DNA of 64,000 nucleotides from Aphanomyces cochlioides. Lineage: Eukaryota > Oomycota > Saprolegniomycetes > Saprolegniales > Verrucalvaceae. Positions 1 to 9,592 of this stretch are shown in pieces. Position numbers and translations under genes: made by a program. A model generated the notes under the pieces. That model searched no databases and was not told the DNA's origin. It worked only from the letters and a program-made list of their open reading frames with translations. Location of the stretch: NCBI GenBank assembly GCA_019828595.1, contig JAHQRK010000033.1, forward strand, positions 124,001 to 188,000. Reading direction: 5' to 3'. The number at the start of each line of letters is the position of its first letter. Position 1 is the first letter of the stretch.

Positions 1-2088
1 GCTCAAGGAAATGGCGCTGTTGACCCTCCTTCCGCGGCAGACAAAATACAAGGCGATCAAGAGCAACAAAACGCTGAAAAGGCCAATCCATGGACGCAAA
101 AGACTCCCGGCAAGGATTCAGCTTCGTCCAAGAAAGATTCCAAGCAAGGCAATGCTCCCAAAGGCGCAAAACACCGCAACACTGGTGCTCATGCTGTTGC
201 CGATGACGATATTGCGCGATGCGAGGCCATGGCGGACGCATTCTACAAAGACTCTGGTGACATGGACGCCTTCATTGAAAACATTTTGCTCACCCCCCAG
301 TCCCAAGTGTACGAGCTCACAGTCAAGTTGGGCGAAGGCTACAAGGACTGGTCCGAAAAAGTCATCTGCGATCAATTTGTCAAGGAAAATCCTGGTTCGT
401 TATGGGGCTCCAAATTTCCGAACATTTTGATCCACAAGAAGAACCCACAGACCATTGTGATCTCAAGTTACAACTTGTCTACGTGCGTGGAAATGGGAGG
501 CACAACGTTTCGACTTGGTGGCAAAGACTTTTTGGTTCCCAAATACTCGCGTTATGGCAACAACTACTACGTTACGTTCAACAAGGTCAGTCACCCTTCG
601 ATGGCCAAGGCAATTGTCAAGAAAATGGCTGCATTGACCAAGTCAGTGATAGCAGCATTCAACCCTACTGCTGGTCAGAACATCAAGTCGCCGCATTTGA
701 GAGTCATTTTCAAGTCGCCTGCGCCTCCTGCAGTGCTGGTGCCAAAATCCGGCGACGCACTACGCGAAATCACCATTACGGATCCGTCGGGTCAGCCTTT
801 TGTCGTCGTGTTTCAGCACAAGATCGCTGCTCTGAACAAGACATTGCCTCCGTCGATTGTTTCACGACGTGCAGAGGCCAAGGCTGAAAAAGCGAAGGCA
901 AAAGCGGCCAAGGCAGCGGCAAAATCTCCTCCGTCAGGAGAAAAAGAACCTGAACCTGATGGAGACGATCATGATCAAGACCTTGGAACAAATGCGGAAG
1001 GCGAGGCCGACTCAACTGAGGCATCTGGAGATGGTCAAGATGAACAACCACAGCCAACAGCTCCTTCTCATGGCTCTGATGTCGATATGTCTGGTGACAG
1101 CGATCCCCCTAACAACAATGGACAAGACAAACAACAAGAAGATGTGGAAATGTCTACCAACGAATCGCCCGCTCTTGCTCCACCAAGTGAGCAGCCCAAG
1201 AACTCGCTGGACCTTCAATTGGTAACGGGCTACCGGTCTGGACCAGCTCCAAAACGTACTTTGCCTTCGTCCCCACGTTTGGATCCCCTGCCGACATCCA
1301 ACCGTTTTCATATCCTCGAAGAAGACGACGTGGAACTCTCGTTTGAAGACTTTGCAGTGCCTCGAATTGTATTGGAAGATTCAAGTGCGCCACGCCCGAA
1401 AAAGACCAAAGGCAAAGCGAAGAAACAACGACTTGACAAGTCTGCTGCAGCCCACCTCGAATTGGCGAAGAAGATCATTCGAGACAAGAAAGTCGAAGGC
1501 AGTATCACCGAATGTCAACGCATTTTGCGAGATGATCCTCAGCTCGTTGCACATGCTATGTACGCACAAGATGAAGACCTCAGTTTGTTTCAGTCACTTG
1601 TTGCAACCAAGACTATTGAGCGCAAGATGGCTTTGTTAAAAGCTCAAGGCAAGCCTCACAACTACAAACATCACGTCAACTTCATGGCTCAATACAAGAT
1701 TCACCCGTCAGAAATCTTGGAAGAATTGACCACGGACATACCAGAGATCAAGCGCATCCTCTTTGCACTTGCTACGATTGACTTATTCCTCTCAAATCGG
1801 GCCCCAGACCTCTACACAAACTCGGAGGCACTGACTGTTCTATTGAACCAAGAAGCAACAAGATTGCCTGACACCAACTGCTTGACGGACTGGTCGCTGT
1901 TTGCTTTGATCGAAAACTTCAGCGACAATCTCGAGAAGTTCACTTTGCCGGCTCCCGTCTTGTCGGCCATCTCGATGCTCAAAAGCATCACCAACAATTA
2001 CCACATCGACGAGCTCTGCAGCAAAGCTCACCACTCCATGAACGCCGACGAAATTGATCCCCTCGATTTGGAGGACGATCAACTCTAA
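1..2088 (+). CDS. LINE ORF1 protein, C-terminal two thirds (copy A)
   Basis: Reading frame 1 is open from the first base to the TAA at 2086-2088, matching consensus ORF1 residues about 318-1012. It starts in the acidic, low-complexity N-terminal region. The conserved core begins at MADAFYKDSGD (position 229), includes GSLWGSKFPNILIHKKNP and the YYVTF and LRVIF segments, and is followed by a Lys/Ala-rich stretch near 870-930. An acidic Ser/Asp-rich linker, a KTKGKAKKQR basic patch (about 1400-1435) and a helical C-terminal domain follow. The likely role is binding of the element RNA, as for other LINE ORF1 proteins. No CCHC knuckle is seen. The true N-terminus is outside the window, so the ATG at 229 is probably internal. 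Confidence 0.85.
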   Translation, partial: AQGNGAVDPPSAADKIQGDQEQQNAEKANPWTQKTPGKDSASSKKDSKQGNAPKGAKHRNTGAHAVADDDIARCEAMADAFYKDSGDMDAFIENILLTPQSQVYELTVKLGEGYKDWSEKVICDQFVKENPGSLWGSKFPNILIHKKNPQTIVISSYNLSTCVEMGGTTFRLGGKDFLVPKYSRYGNNYYVTFNKVSHPSMAKAIVKKMAALTKSVIAAFNPTAGQNIKSPHLRVIFKSPAPPAVLVPKSGDALREITITDPSGQPFVVVFQHKIAALNKTLPPSIVSRRAEAKAEKAKAKAAKAAAKSPPSGEKEPEPDGDDHDQDLGTNAEGEADSTEASGDGQDEQPQPTAPSHGSDVDMSGDSDPPNNNGQDKQQEDVEMSTNESPALAPPSEQPKNSLDLQLVTGYRSGPAPKRTLPSSPRLDPLPTSNRFHILEEDDVELSFEDFAVPRIVLEDSSAPRPKKTKGKAKKQRLDKSAAAHLELAKKIIRDKKVEGSITECQRILRDDPQLVAHAMYAQDEDLSLFQSLVATKTIERKMALLKAQGKPHNYKHHVNFMAQYKIHPSEILEELTTDIPEIKRILFALATIDLFLSNRAPDLYTNSEALTVLLNQEATRLPDTNCLTDWSLFALIENFSDNLEKFTLPAPVLSAISMLKSITNNYHIDELCSKAHHSMNADEIDPLDLEDDQL

Positions 2089-2168
2089 GGCTTCTATCCC
2101 CTGCTTCAATCCATATTTCAACCTCCCCTCTGACCCCTCCATTCTACTCATTTTCATCTGTACTCGTG

Positions 2169-2211
2169 ATGAGTGACAACAACTTCTCCGATGTCCCAAC
2201 TGAACTCGTGG
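2169..2211 (+). pseudogene. LINE ORF2 start, interrupted (copy A exon-like stub)
   Basis: The ATG at 2169 opens ORF2 (residues MSDNNFSDVPTELV). Copy B is inserted in codon 15 (GAC), so transcription through A would meet B's antisense 3' UTR. The remaining ORF2 lies at 9608-11316. This copy has the MSDNN start, a variant shared with the left-hand copies; the right-hand copies have MIDNN. Confidence 0.85.
2197..2211 (+). repeat. Target-site duplication of copy B, left
   Basis: CAACTGAACTCGTGG directly precedes B's 3' terminus (TTAAATGAG on the plus strand). The second copy at 9593-9607 reads CAACTGAACTTGTGG, one transition different. The uninterrupted target is visible in other copies (for example near 46540-46560), which confirms host origin of all 15 bases including the terminal GG. 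Confidence 0.93.
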
Positions 2212-2357
2212 TTAAATGAGTTGTATTAACCTTATTTTTGAGCAAAGGCCCTAATGACTTACTAATTTGCCTCGTACTGTATAAATAGAACTTGGAAAAC
2301 AGAATATGGCAAAGTGGTCATTGAACAGGAGATGAAGTGAGTGAGCCGTCAGCTCAC
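2212..2357 (-). promoter_or_regulatory. LINE 3' UTR (copy B)
   Basis: 146 bp between the ORF2 stop and the target, without poly(A) or microsatellite tail. Reading with the element, it holds three structures. First, a 9-bp stem TGAGTGAGC/GCTCACTCA with a 5-nt loop (2338-2360) that includes the ORF2 stop codon. Second, GTACGAGGCAAATT (2264-2277), complementary to the element's own 5' end. Third, terminal arms GGTTAA and TTAACC, where the final CC belongs to the target. Stringent LINEs recognise structured 3' ends, so this is the probable reverse transcriptase entry site (inference). Confidence 0.7.
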
Positions 2358-5300
2358 TCATGAAACGACGCTGTCAGGAATGGCGTGTTGACGTAACCAG
2401 GGGTCCGAAGATAGATGCTTGAGCACATTGAATACCTTGGTGTATCCCTTCTTGAGAGGGAGATCAACCAGGAGCTGTTGTAGATGTAGCTTGATCAAAG
2501 AGGCAGCATGAATGGCAACTTCCATCGGACTCTTCGCTGTGAGGTCGGGTCGAAAGGTGCAATCGGCACGTTGGAGCCATATTTGATAATACACGCAGGC
2601 TCGGACAATCGGCCAGATCTTCAGATAGCCACGGATGTAGTATCCATCGGACGGCTTGGGCGTCTCGTAGAACATTTCCAGACACGTGGACGGAAAGGAA
2701 CACTCGAGCAGTCGCTGGATTGTCTTGAAGGAGTACCAAACAGATTGACCATATCCACAAGAGAACAGGAAATGCTCGTACGTCTCATTGACACGACAGA
2801 AGACACACGTCGGCTTGGGGTCTTGGTACTGAAACAGATATTGCATGGCGTTGGCGCGGAGAAGGGTCTTGAAAATGAACTCTCCATATCGAGGGAGAAT
2901 GTGGTCGGGTTGGAGGAAGGCGGCAAGTTGGGTAAGGCGCTTGGGGTCTTCGTAAAAGTTGGATGGCAGGTTGAGATGCTTGGTAGGAAGAATGGACGAG
3001 CTGGCAGCTGGAGAAGCTCTGATCTTAGCCGATTTCGAAGTCGCAAACGCCAACAAGATCGGACTCGAGTCAGGGTGAATTATCCAGTGCCATTCCATCC
3101 ATTCAGAGCTTGGCGTCGGCAAGTGGAACACGGGAGCATCCTCTTCAGAAACAATCTCAAACAATCGTGATAACTTGGTCACCAAGATTGAGATCCATTG
3201 TTTCGTTGGAGGGACAAAATTGGCTTGGCGGCAGGCACGGTTGATTTTGTCGAACAAGATCGAAGCTGGCCAAACTCGCTGACACGGAGTCAACAAATGC
3301 GACAACTTCGTGATGTGAAGCGAAGCCAATACATTGGCTTGGTCTTGCGTCGATGTAGAGCACTGATCGTATAGGTCTTCGAGTCCAGGCAGATACGAGT
3401 TGTGCCAAAGGGGAACATCCAAAGATGAGATGTGATTTGGACAGCCGTACGGAGTCCAGCGGGATTCAAACCAGCTACTCAATAAGGCTTTCCACATTGG
3501 AGTGATATTGGGATTCTTGTACAGTCGTCTGATGAATGCAGAAGAGCCATTTGCCAAGAGGAGATCTCGGGGGGAACCCCATGGATGAAAAGCCTTCTCG
3601 AGGAGAGTATAGCCCGGCGTAATCCAGGCGGACATGGCAGACTTGCGGGGTGGGGTGGTGATGGCTTGAATGCATCTGATCATGACAGAGCGGTTGTGTT
3701 GTTGCCATAAAGCAAGTGCATGGTGCAGGCCTAAGCCACCGGACTTCTTCGGCATGAATAGGATCTCCTTTTTGATCAAACGGAGGCCATGGACAGAGGA
3801 GGATGGGTTGATTTCTTCACCATGCATAAATTGAAGCATGGCCTTGTCGATCTTTTTGGCCAGGTCTTTGTCGGCAGGGACAAAAGCCAGTTGGTACCAT
3901 AACACAGGCAGACATATGCTGTGCAGGATAGTGACTTTTCCGGCCATGGTTCGAGCCTTGTAGAGCCACAAAGACAAGCGAGCCACAAACTTCTCAAACA
4001 CGTAATTGAAACGTGCCAATGGAGAAAGATTGGGCGCAACCAAGATACCAAGAGCCTTCACGGGACTGTCGGAAGTAACTTGTAGTGAGGCAAGGTTCCC
4101 ATTCAACTGGCTGTAGGTCAGAATTTGGGTCTTGTCTACGTTGAGTCGGAAACCAGACTTGTCGCAAAAGGTTTGAACCAATGCAAGCTGCCGGTGGAGG
4201 CACGTCTCATTTGCAGCATAGAGTTGCGAGTCGTCGGCAAAGTAACTCCCAGTGTGGTAGCGATCCCCACACTTGATGCCATAGTTGGAGTGTTGCCGTA
4301 GGAGTTGGCACATCGGTTCCAAAGCGATCACAAACAGAAGTGGCGACAGTGGATCACCTTGCAACACACCGCGTGAGATGTGAACTGGCTTGGACAAGAA
4401 GCCGTTCACCAAGATGCGAGACTTGCGGCCCGAGTACAGTACGCGAACCATGTCAACAAAGGTTTCGGGAAAGCCATAGTGACGGAGGACGCGGAGCAAG
4501 TACGCGTGGTCCACGCGATCAAAAGCTTTCTCAAAGTCAAGCAGTGCCACCATCGAGGACGGACTGTGTAGTTTGATGTGGTGCAGCATGTCATCCAGTC
4601 GTGCAATATTGGTTTGGATATTGCTTCGACGGATAAAGCCTTGCTGGTCCGGGTGGATGATGTGTCGAATGTGGCGCTGGAGTCGATAAGCCAGAATACT
4701 CGTCAGGATTTTCACATCCGTGTTGAGTAGGCTAATGGGCCGATAGTTCTTGGCCTGTGACTTGGGGCCTTTCTTGTGCAGCAACACCAGCGTACTGACA
4801 AGTTGCATGGGAGTCAAGCGAGGGTGAGAATGGAGCTGGTGTGTGAATAGCAGCTCCAATACCAACGACCACTTGTGAGGTGCAAGTTTGAGGACTTCGA
4901 ATGGCAGAGCGTTGGGACCTGGCGCTGAGTTCGAACTGCTGTGTCGAATAGCATGATAGAACTCGTTGGCGCGCAAGGGAGCCGACAGCTCTTTCTGGGC
5001 TTGCTCTGGCAGTTGCTTGTGTCGAGTCAATGGGGTCAGAAATGACGACACTTCGTCTCCAGATCGCTGCACCTCGGGAGCTGCAAACAAGTCCTTGTAG
5101 TAGTCGACCAGGACGTCAGACATGCCTTGTTGATTGGAGACAACATTTCCATTGACATCCACCAACTCTTTGAAGACTGTCTTCTTCAAGGGGGTAGGGA
5201 CAGGGGACATGAAGTGGAACTTGGACGAGCGCTCTGCTTTGTACAAGTGAAGTTGGAACGCCTGGTCTTGACGAAACTGCTTGTCTCGATCTTGCAGCTC

Positions 5301-6414
5301 GTGAATTTGCTTTTGAAGGTCTCGCACTCGATCCACCAGCACTGAATCTTGACGCATGTTGGGGACTTGCAAAAGCGAAGCGATCTCGACAGCTAACTTC
5401 TTCAACGGCAGACGTTGTTTCTCCAATCGTTGAGAATGGGAATTCTTTGAGTTGGGAGCGGATATCATTGACCAGCATGTCGTAGGCCTTGGAGATATTG
5501 TGGAATGATGGAGACTTGTCCAAAAATCGATCCAGACATCCATGAACAATCTCGGCCGCTCGTGGTAGACGAAGTAGCCAAGTTGGAGCTTTCCATGATC
5601 CAGAGCCATGGCGCAATGTTTGACGCTTTGTGATGATACGACAAGCCACGTGGTCAGCCTGTGGAACGTGTGGCATGTGCGTCGCCTTCCAATGACGAAG
5701 ACCCGCCAAGGTGGACGAACAAAAGATGTAGTCGAGTCGGTTGGTGAGTGTGGGACTTGTGAAGGCTCGTGCCACGGGGTTTTGACGGCGAAACAGATCC
5801 ACCAGAGACAAACTGTGCATCCATTGTTCCAGTTGAAGGGTGCCGGCCATGGTGGAGGTACTGGGTCTCAACGAATCCAAATCTTTGTTGAGAGTGCAGT
5901 TGAAATCTCCTCCAACAATGTGGAGCGCATGTGGAGGAAAGTCGCGTGGCAATTCTTCGAAGTAACTTGCTCGTTGTTGGAAGGCTGCCGGCGCATAGAT
6001 ATTGTGGAGAACGACTGTCAGTGGACCCAGAGTACATCGCACTTGTAGATAACGACCACGAAGCACTGGGTTGTCATGAGGGACTTGAGTGGCGTTCTTC
6101 AAAGGAGAGTGAGGATGTATCAACGTAGCCAGACCTCCAGTGGCTGGCGACGTGGATACTTCAGGGTAAATAGGCTCTTCAAAGAACAAAGAGCCTTCGT
6201 GGTTTGTGATGCGTTGCCAATGGAACGCAACACGGTCGTGGAGACTTGGCGTGCGGAAACGGGTTTCTTGGATAAAGGAAACGTCGTGAACACTTGATAG
6301 TTTGTCGAGGATGTACCGATGACTGTTGGAGAAGCCATTGGTGTTGAGGGAGATGATTTGTGGGTCCCAGTCCACGAGTTCAGTTGGGACATCGGAGAAG
6401 TTGTTGTCACTCAT
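2358..6414 (-). pseudogene. LINE ORF2 endonuclease/reverse transcriptase, frameshifted (copy B)
   Basis: Same protein as the intact ORF2 at 12354-16409, with ATG at 6414 and stop at 2358-2360. A single extra G at 5438-5440 (plus-strand GAATGGGAATTC against GAATGGAATTC elsewhere) shifts the frame near codon 325. This falls between the APE endonuclease domain (about residues 15-260) and the reverse transcriptase. Each half stays open on its own side of the shift. The 4,057-nt length, one more than the consensus 4,056, agrees with a single insertion. It could be a real mutation or a homopolymer sequencing error. Confidence 0.9.
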
Positions 6415-6492
6415 CACGAGTACAGATGAAAATGAGTAGAATGGAGGGGTCAGAGGGGAGGTTGAAATGGATTGAAGCAGGGGATAGAAGCC

Positions 6493-9400
6493 TTAGAGTT
6501 GATCGTCCTCCAAATCGAGGGGATCAATTTCGTCGGCGTTCATGGAGTGGTGAGCTTTGCTGCAGAGCTCGTCGATGTGGTAATTGTTGGTGATGCTTTT
6601 GAGCATCGAGATGGCCGACAAGACGGGAGCCGGCAAAGTGAACTTCTCGAGATTGTCGCTGAAGTTTTCGATCAAAGCAAACAGCGACCAGTCCGTCAAG
6701 CAGTTGGTGTCAGGCAATCTTGTTGCTTCTTGGTTCAATAGAACAGTCAGTGCCTCCGAGTTTGTGTAGAGGTCTGGGGCCCGATTTGAGAGGAATAAGT
6801 CAATCGTAGCAAGTGCAAAGAGGATGCGCTTGATCTCTGGTATGTCCGTGGTCAATTCTTCCAAGATTTCTGACGGGTGAATCTTGTATTGAGCCATGAA
6901 GTTGACGTGATGTTTGTAGTTGTGAGGCTTGCCTTGAGCTTTTAACAAAGCCATCTTGCGCTCAATAGTCTTGGTTGCAACAAGTGACTGAAACAAACTG
7001 AGGTCTTCATCTTGTGCGTACATAGCATGTGCAACGAGCTGAGGATCATCTCGCAAAATGCGTTGACATTCGGTGATACTGCCTTCGACTTTCTTGTCTC
7101 GAATGATCTTCTTCGCCAATTCGAGGTGGGCTGCAGCAGACTTGTCAAGTCGTTGTTTCTTCGCTTTGCCTTTGGTCTTTTTCGGGCGTGGCGCACTTGA
7201 ATCTTCCAATACAATTCGAGGCACTGCAAAGTCTTCAAACGAGAGTTCCACGTCGTCTTCTTCGAGGATATGAAAACGGTTGGATGTCGGCAGGGGATCC
7301 AAACGTGGGGACGAAGGCAAAGTACGTTTTGGAGCTGGTCCAGACCGGTAGCCCGTTACCAATTGAAGGTCCAGCGAGTTCTTGGGCTGCTCACTTGGTG
7401 GAGCAAGAGCGGGCGATTCGTTGGTAGACATTTCCACATCTTCTTGTTGTTTGTCTTGTCCATTGTTGTTAGGGGGATCGCTGTCACCAGACATATCGAC
7501 ATCAGAGCCATGAGAAGGAGCTGTTGGCTGTGGTTGTTCATCTTGACCATCTCCAGATGCCTCAGTTGAGTCGGCCTCGCCTTCCGCATTTGTTCCAAGG
7601 TCTTGATCATGATCGTCTCCATCAGGTTCAGGTTCTTTTTCTCCTGACGGAGGAGATTTTGCCGCTGCCTTGGCCGCTTTTGCCTTCGCTTTTTCAGCCT
7701 TGGCCTCTGCACGTCGTGAAACAATCGACGGAGGCAATGTCTTGTTCAGAGCAGCGATCTTGTGCTGAAACACGACGACAAAAGGCTGACCCGACGGATC
7801 CGTAATGGTGATTTCGCGTAGTGCGTCGCCGGATTTTGGCACCAACACTGCAGGAGGCGCAGACGACTTGAAAATGACTCTCAAATGCGGCGACTTGATG
7901 TTCTGACCAGCAGTAGGGTTGAATGCTGCTATCACTGACTTGGTCAATGCAGCCATTTTCTTGACAATTGCCTTGGCCATCGAAGGGTGACTGACCTTGT
8001 TGAACGTAACATAGTAGTTGTTGCCATAACGCGAGTACTTGGGAACCAGGAAATCTTTGCCACCAAGTCGAAACGTTGTGCCTCCCATTTCCACGCACGT
8101 AGACAAGTTGTAACTTGAGATCACAATGGTCTGTGGGTTCTTCTTGTGGATCAAAATGTTCGGAAATTTGGAGCCCCATAACGAACCAGGATTTTCCTTG
8201 ACAAATTGATCGCAGATGACTTTTTCGGACCAGTCCTTGTAGCCTTCGCCCAACTTGACTGTGAGCTCGTACACTTGGGACTGGGGGGTGAGCAAAATGT
8301 TTTCAATGAAGGCGTCCATGTCACCAGAGTCTTTGTAGAATGCGTCCGCCATGGCCTCGCATCGCGCAATATCGTCATCGGCAATAGCATGAGCACCAGT
8401 GTTGCGATGTTTCGCGCCTTTGGGGGCATTGCCTTGCTTGGAATCTTTCTTGGACGAAGCTGAATCCTTGCCGGGAGTCTTTTGCGTCCATGGATTGGCC
8501 TTTTCAGCGTTTTGTTGCTCTTGATCGCCTTGTATTTTGTCTGCCGCGGTAGGAGGATCAACAGCGCCATTTCCTTGAGCAACGGATTTGTCGACAATGT
8601 CTTGATTTGACTGGTCATTGTCATTGTTTGTCGATTGTTCCTCTTGAATAACTTCTCCAGGAGTATCACACGGCTTCGCTTGGCCGTTAATGTCGCCTGA
8701 CCCATCAACCTCAGAGTGAATTTGAGTATTTCCCTCGTCGGTTAAGGCCTCGGTTTCAGTAGAATCCTTCCCCTCGGCGTCTCCAGAGACCATATCCACG
8801 TCCTCTTGAGATTTTTCTTCTTCCTCTCCCGTTCTAGGAGGCTCAGCACAGGGGGCGACGCGGTTGGTGGCTGCTGGCTCAGTCCCATTGGTCACGAGAA
8901 AGGCCGGGGCCAGACCCCCAGTGACAGGGGTAGAAGGGGAATCCATGCCATCCCCGCAGCACGGTGACTGGGGTACACCATTGCTCCGGCGAGAACCCAA
9001 ATCGGGATACCGCCCCCGCCCCTCCGAAGAGGCCCCTGGGGGGAAGTAGACAGAACCGCAGGGTGTGCCCATAGGGGGGGCCCTCGTAGCCTCTAGGGCT
9101 GGCATGGACCCCGTTTTCTCGCCGCCTTCACTGGGGATCGACTCCAATTGGAGTCCAGGGAAGCAGCCACCACAGGCACAAGGCCCCAGTGGTTCGCCCT
9201 CCTGAGTGAGGGCTTCGCTAGACAAGTTAACGACAGTGGTCTGGGGGTCAACCACTGACCCACTGAGGTTGACCCCCCCTGGAACTCCGGCGAGTGGAGC
9301 ACCAGGTGAAGCGCTGGGGGAGCGAGACGCAGATTGGTCTCCAGAGACGCTGTTGGGGTCGAACTCGACCTCCACTTCGGCCCTAGGGTTAGGTGTAGAG

Positions 9401-9531
9401 ACATTACTCACACCACTTCCGCCATCCTGATTGGACGACGAAAGTGGGTGAGGTGATACAATACCTGGAATGATGGTGACTCCGTGAGTGTTGGTCTCAC
9501 GGAGCTCGGAACAGCTGTTGGCGTTGGACAT
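6493..9531 (-). CDS. LINE ORF1 protein, complete (copy B)
   Basis: 1,012 codons plus stop. I chose the ATG at 9531 (MSNANSCSELRE, A at -3) over a non-ATG extension that stays open to the very 5' end of the element. The order is: N-terminal acidic and Pro/Ser/Gly-rich region (1 to about 390), conserved core (394 to about 600, from MADAFYKD), Lys/Ala-rich basic stretch, acidic linker, KTKGKAKKQR patch and helical C-terminus ending LDLEDDQL. An RNA-binding particle protein is the expected role for a first LINE ORF. I see no RRM consensus, coiled coil or CCHC motif strong enough to name a family. ORF2 follows after 78 bp. Confidence 0.9.
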   Translation of the reverse strand: MSNANSCSELRETNTHGVTIIPGIVSPHPLSSSNQDGGSGVSNVSTPNPRAEVEVEFDPNSVSGDQSASRSPSASPGAPLAGVPGGVNLSGSVVDPQTTVVNLSSEALTQEGEPLGPCACGGCFPGLQLESIPSEGGEKTGSMPALEATRAPPMGTPCGSVYFPPGASSEGRGRYPDLGSRRSNGVPQSPCCGDGMDSPSTPVTGGLAPAFLVTNGTEPAATNRVAPCAEPPRTGEEEEKSQEDVDMVSGDAEGKDSTETEALTDEGNTQIHSEVDGSGDINGQAKPCDTPGEVIQEEQSTNNDNDQSNQDIVDKSVAQGNGAVDPPTAADKIQGDQEQQNAEKANPWTQKTPGKDSASSKKDSKQGNAPKGAKHRNTGAHAIADDDIARCEAMADAFYKDSGDMDAFIENILLTPQSQVYELTVKLGEGYKDWSEKVICDQFVKENPGSLWGSKFPNILIHKKNPQTIVISSYNLSTCVEMGGTTFRLGGKDFLVPKYSRYGNNYYVTFNKVSHPSMAKAIVKKMAALTKSVIAAFNPTAGQNIKSPHLRVIFKSSAPPAVLVPKSGDALREITITDPSGQPFVVVFQHKIAALNKTLPPSIVSRRAEAKAEKAKAKAAKAAAKSPPSGEKEPEPDGDDHDQDLGTNAEGEADSTEASGDGQDEQPQPTAPSHGSDVDMSGDSDPPNNNGQDKQQEDVEMSTNESPALAPPSEQPKNSLDLQLVTGYRSGPAPKRTLPSSPRLDPLPTSNRFHILEEDDVELSFEDFAVPRIVLEDSSAPRPKKTKGKAKKQRLDKSAAAHLELAKKIIRDKKVEGSITECQRILRDDPQLVAHAMYAQDEDLSLFQSLVATKTIERKMALLKAQGKPHNYKHHVNFMAQYKIHPSEILEELTTDIPEIKRILFALATIDLFLSNRAPDLYTNSEALTVLLNQEATRLPDTNCLTDWSLFALIENFSDNLEKFTLPAPVLSAISMLKSITNNYHIDELCSKAHHSMNADEIDPLDLEDDQL

Positions 9532-9592
9532 TTTGAGCGCGGCGGCACTTGATAACTTCTTGACTTGAGGGGTACGAGGCAAATTCGGAAGT
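9532..9592 (-). promoter_or_regulatory. LINE 5' leader (copy B)
   Basis: 61 bp from the 5' terminus (ACTTCCG) to the ORF1 ATG. Identical-length leaders occur at 11317-11377, 19527-19587, 34470-34530, 35938-35998 and 44789-44849, which fixes the true 5' end. The leader has no ATG, and the ORF1 frame is open right through it. It is too short for a classical upstream promoter, so any promoter would be internal or supplied by flanking copies (inference). Positions 9572-9585 are the complement of a 3' UTR segment. Confidence 0.7.

Larger units (their letters stand above)
1..2211 (+). mobile_element. LINE copy A, left part
   Basis: Sense-strand copy entered inside ORF1 at the window edge. It runs through the ORF1 stop, the spacer and the first 14 codons of ORF2, then is cut at 2211 by antisense copy B. 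The same ORF2 resumes at 9593 after a 15-bp duplicated target (2197-2211 and 9593-9607, one mismatch). The spacer here is 80 bp instead of 78 because of two extra bases (AT). In this nest A is the outermost, and so oldest, copy that can be seen. Confidence 0.93.
2212..9592 (-). mobile_element. LINE copy B, full length
   Basis: A complete 7,381-bp copy lying antisense in copy A. Its 3' end is at 2212 and its 5' end (ACTTCCG) at 9592, with TSDs on both sides. ORF1 is intact. ORF2 carries a one-base insertion, so this copy could not make full ORF2 protein. It is the cleanest example of the full-length structure and of the insertion chemistry in the window. Confidence 0.96.

Noticed and set aside
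2508..3170. 220-codon antisense open frame (MNGNFHRTL...), repeated in every ORF2
   Set aside because: It lies wholly opposite the conserved ORF2 C-terminus and changes passively with it. There is no independent evidence of coding.
9551..9582. Upstream TTG as start of ORF1, adding 17 residues
   Set aside because: Non-ATG start in a nuclear eukaryotic gene is unlikely; the ATG at 9531 has A at -3 and the extension overlaps the terminal 5' complementary segment.
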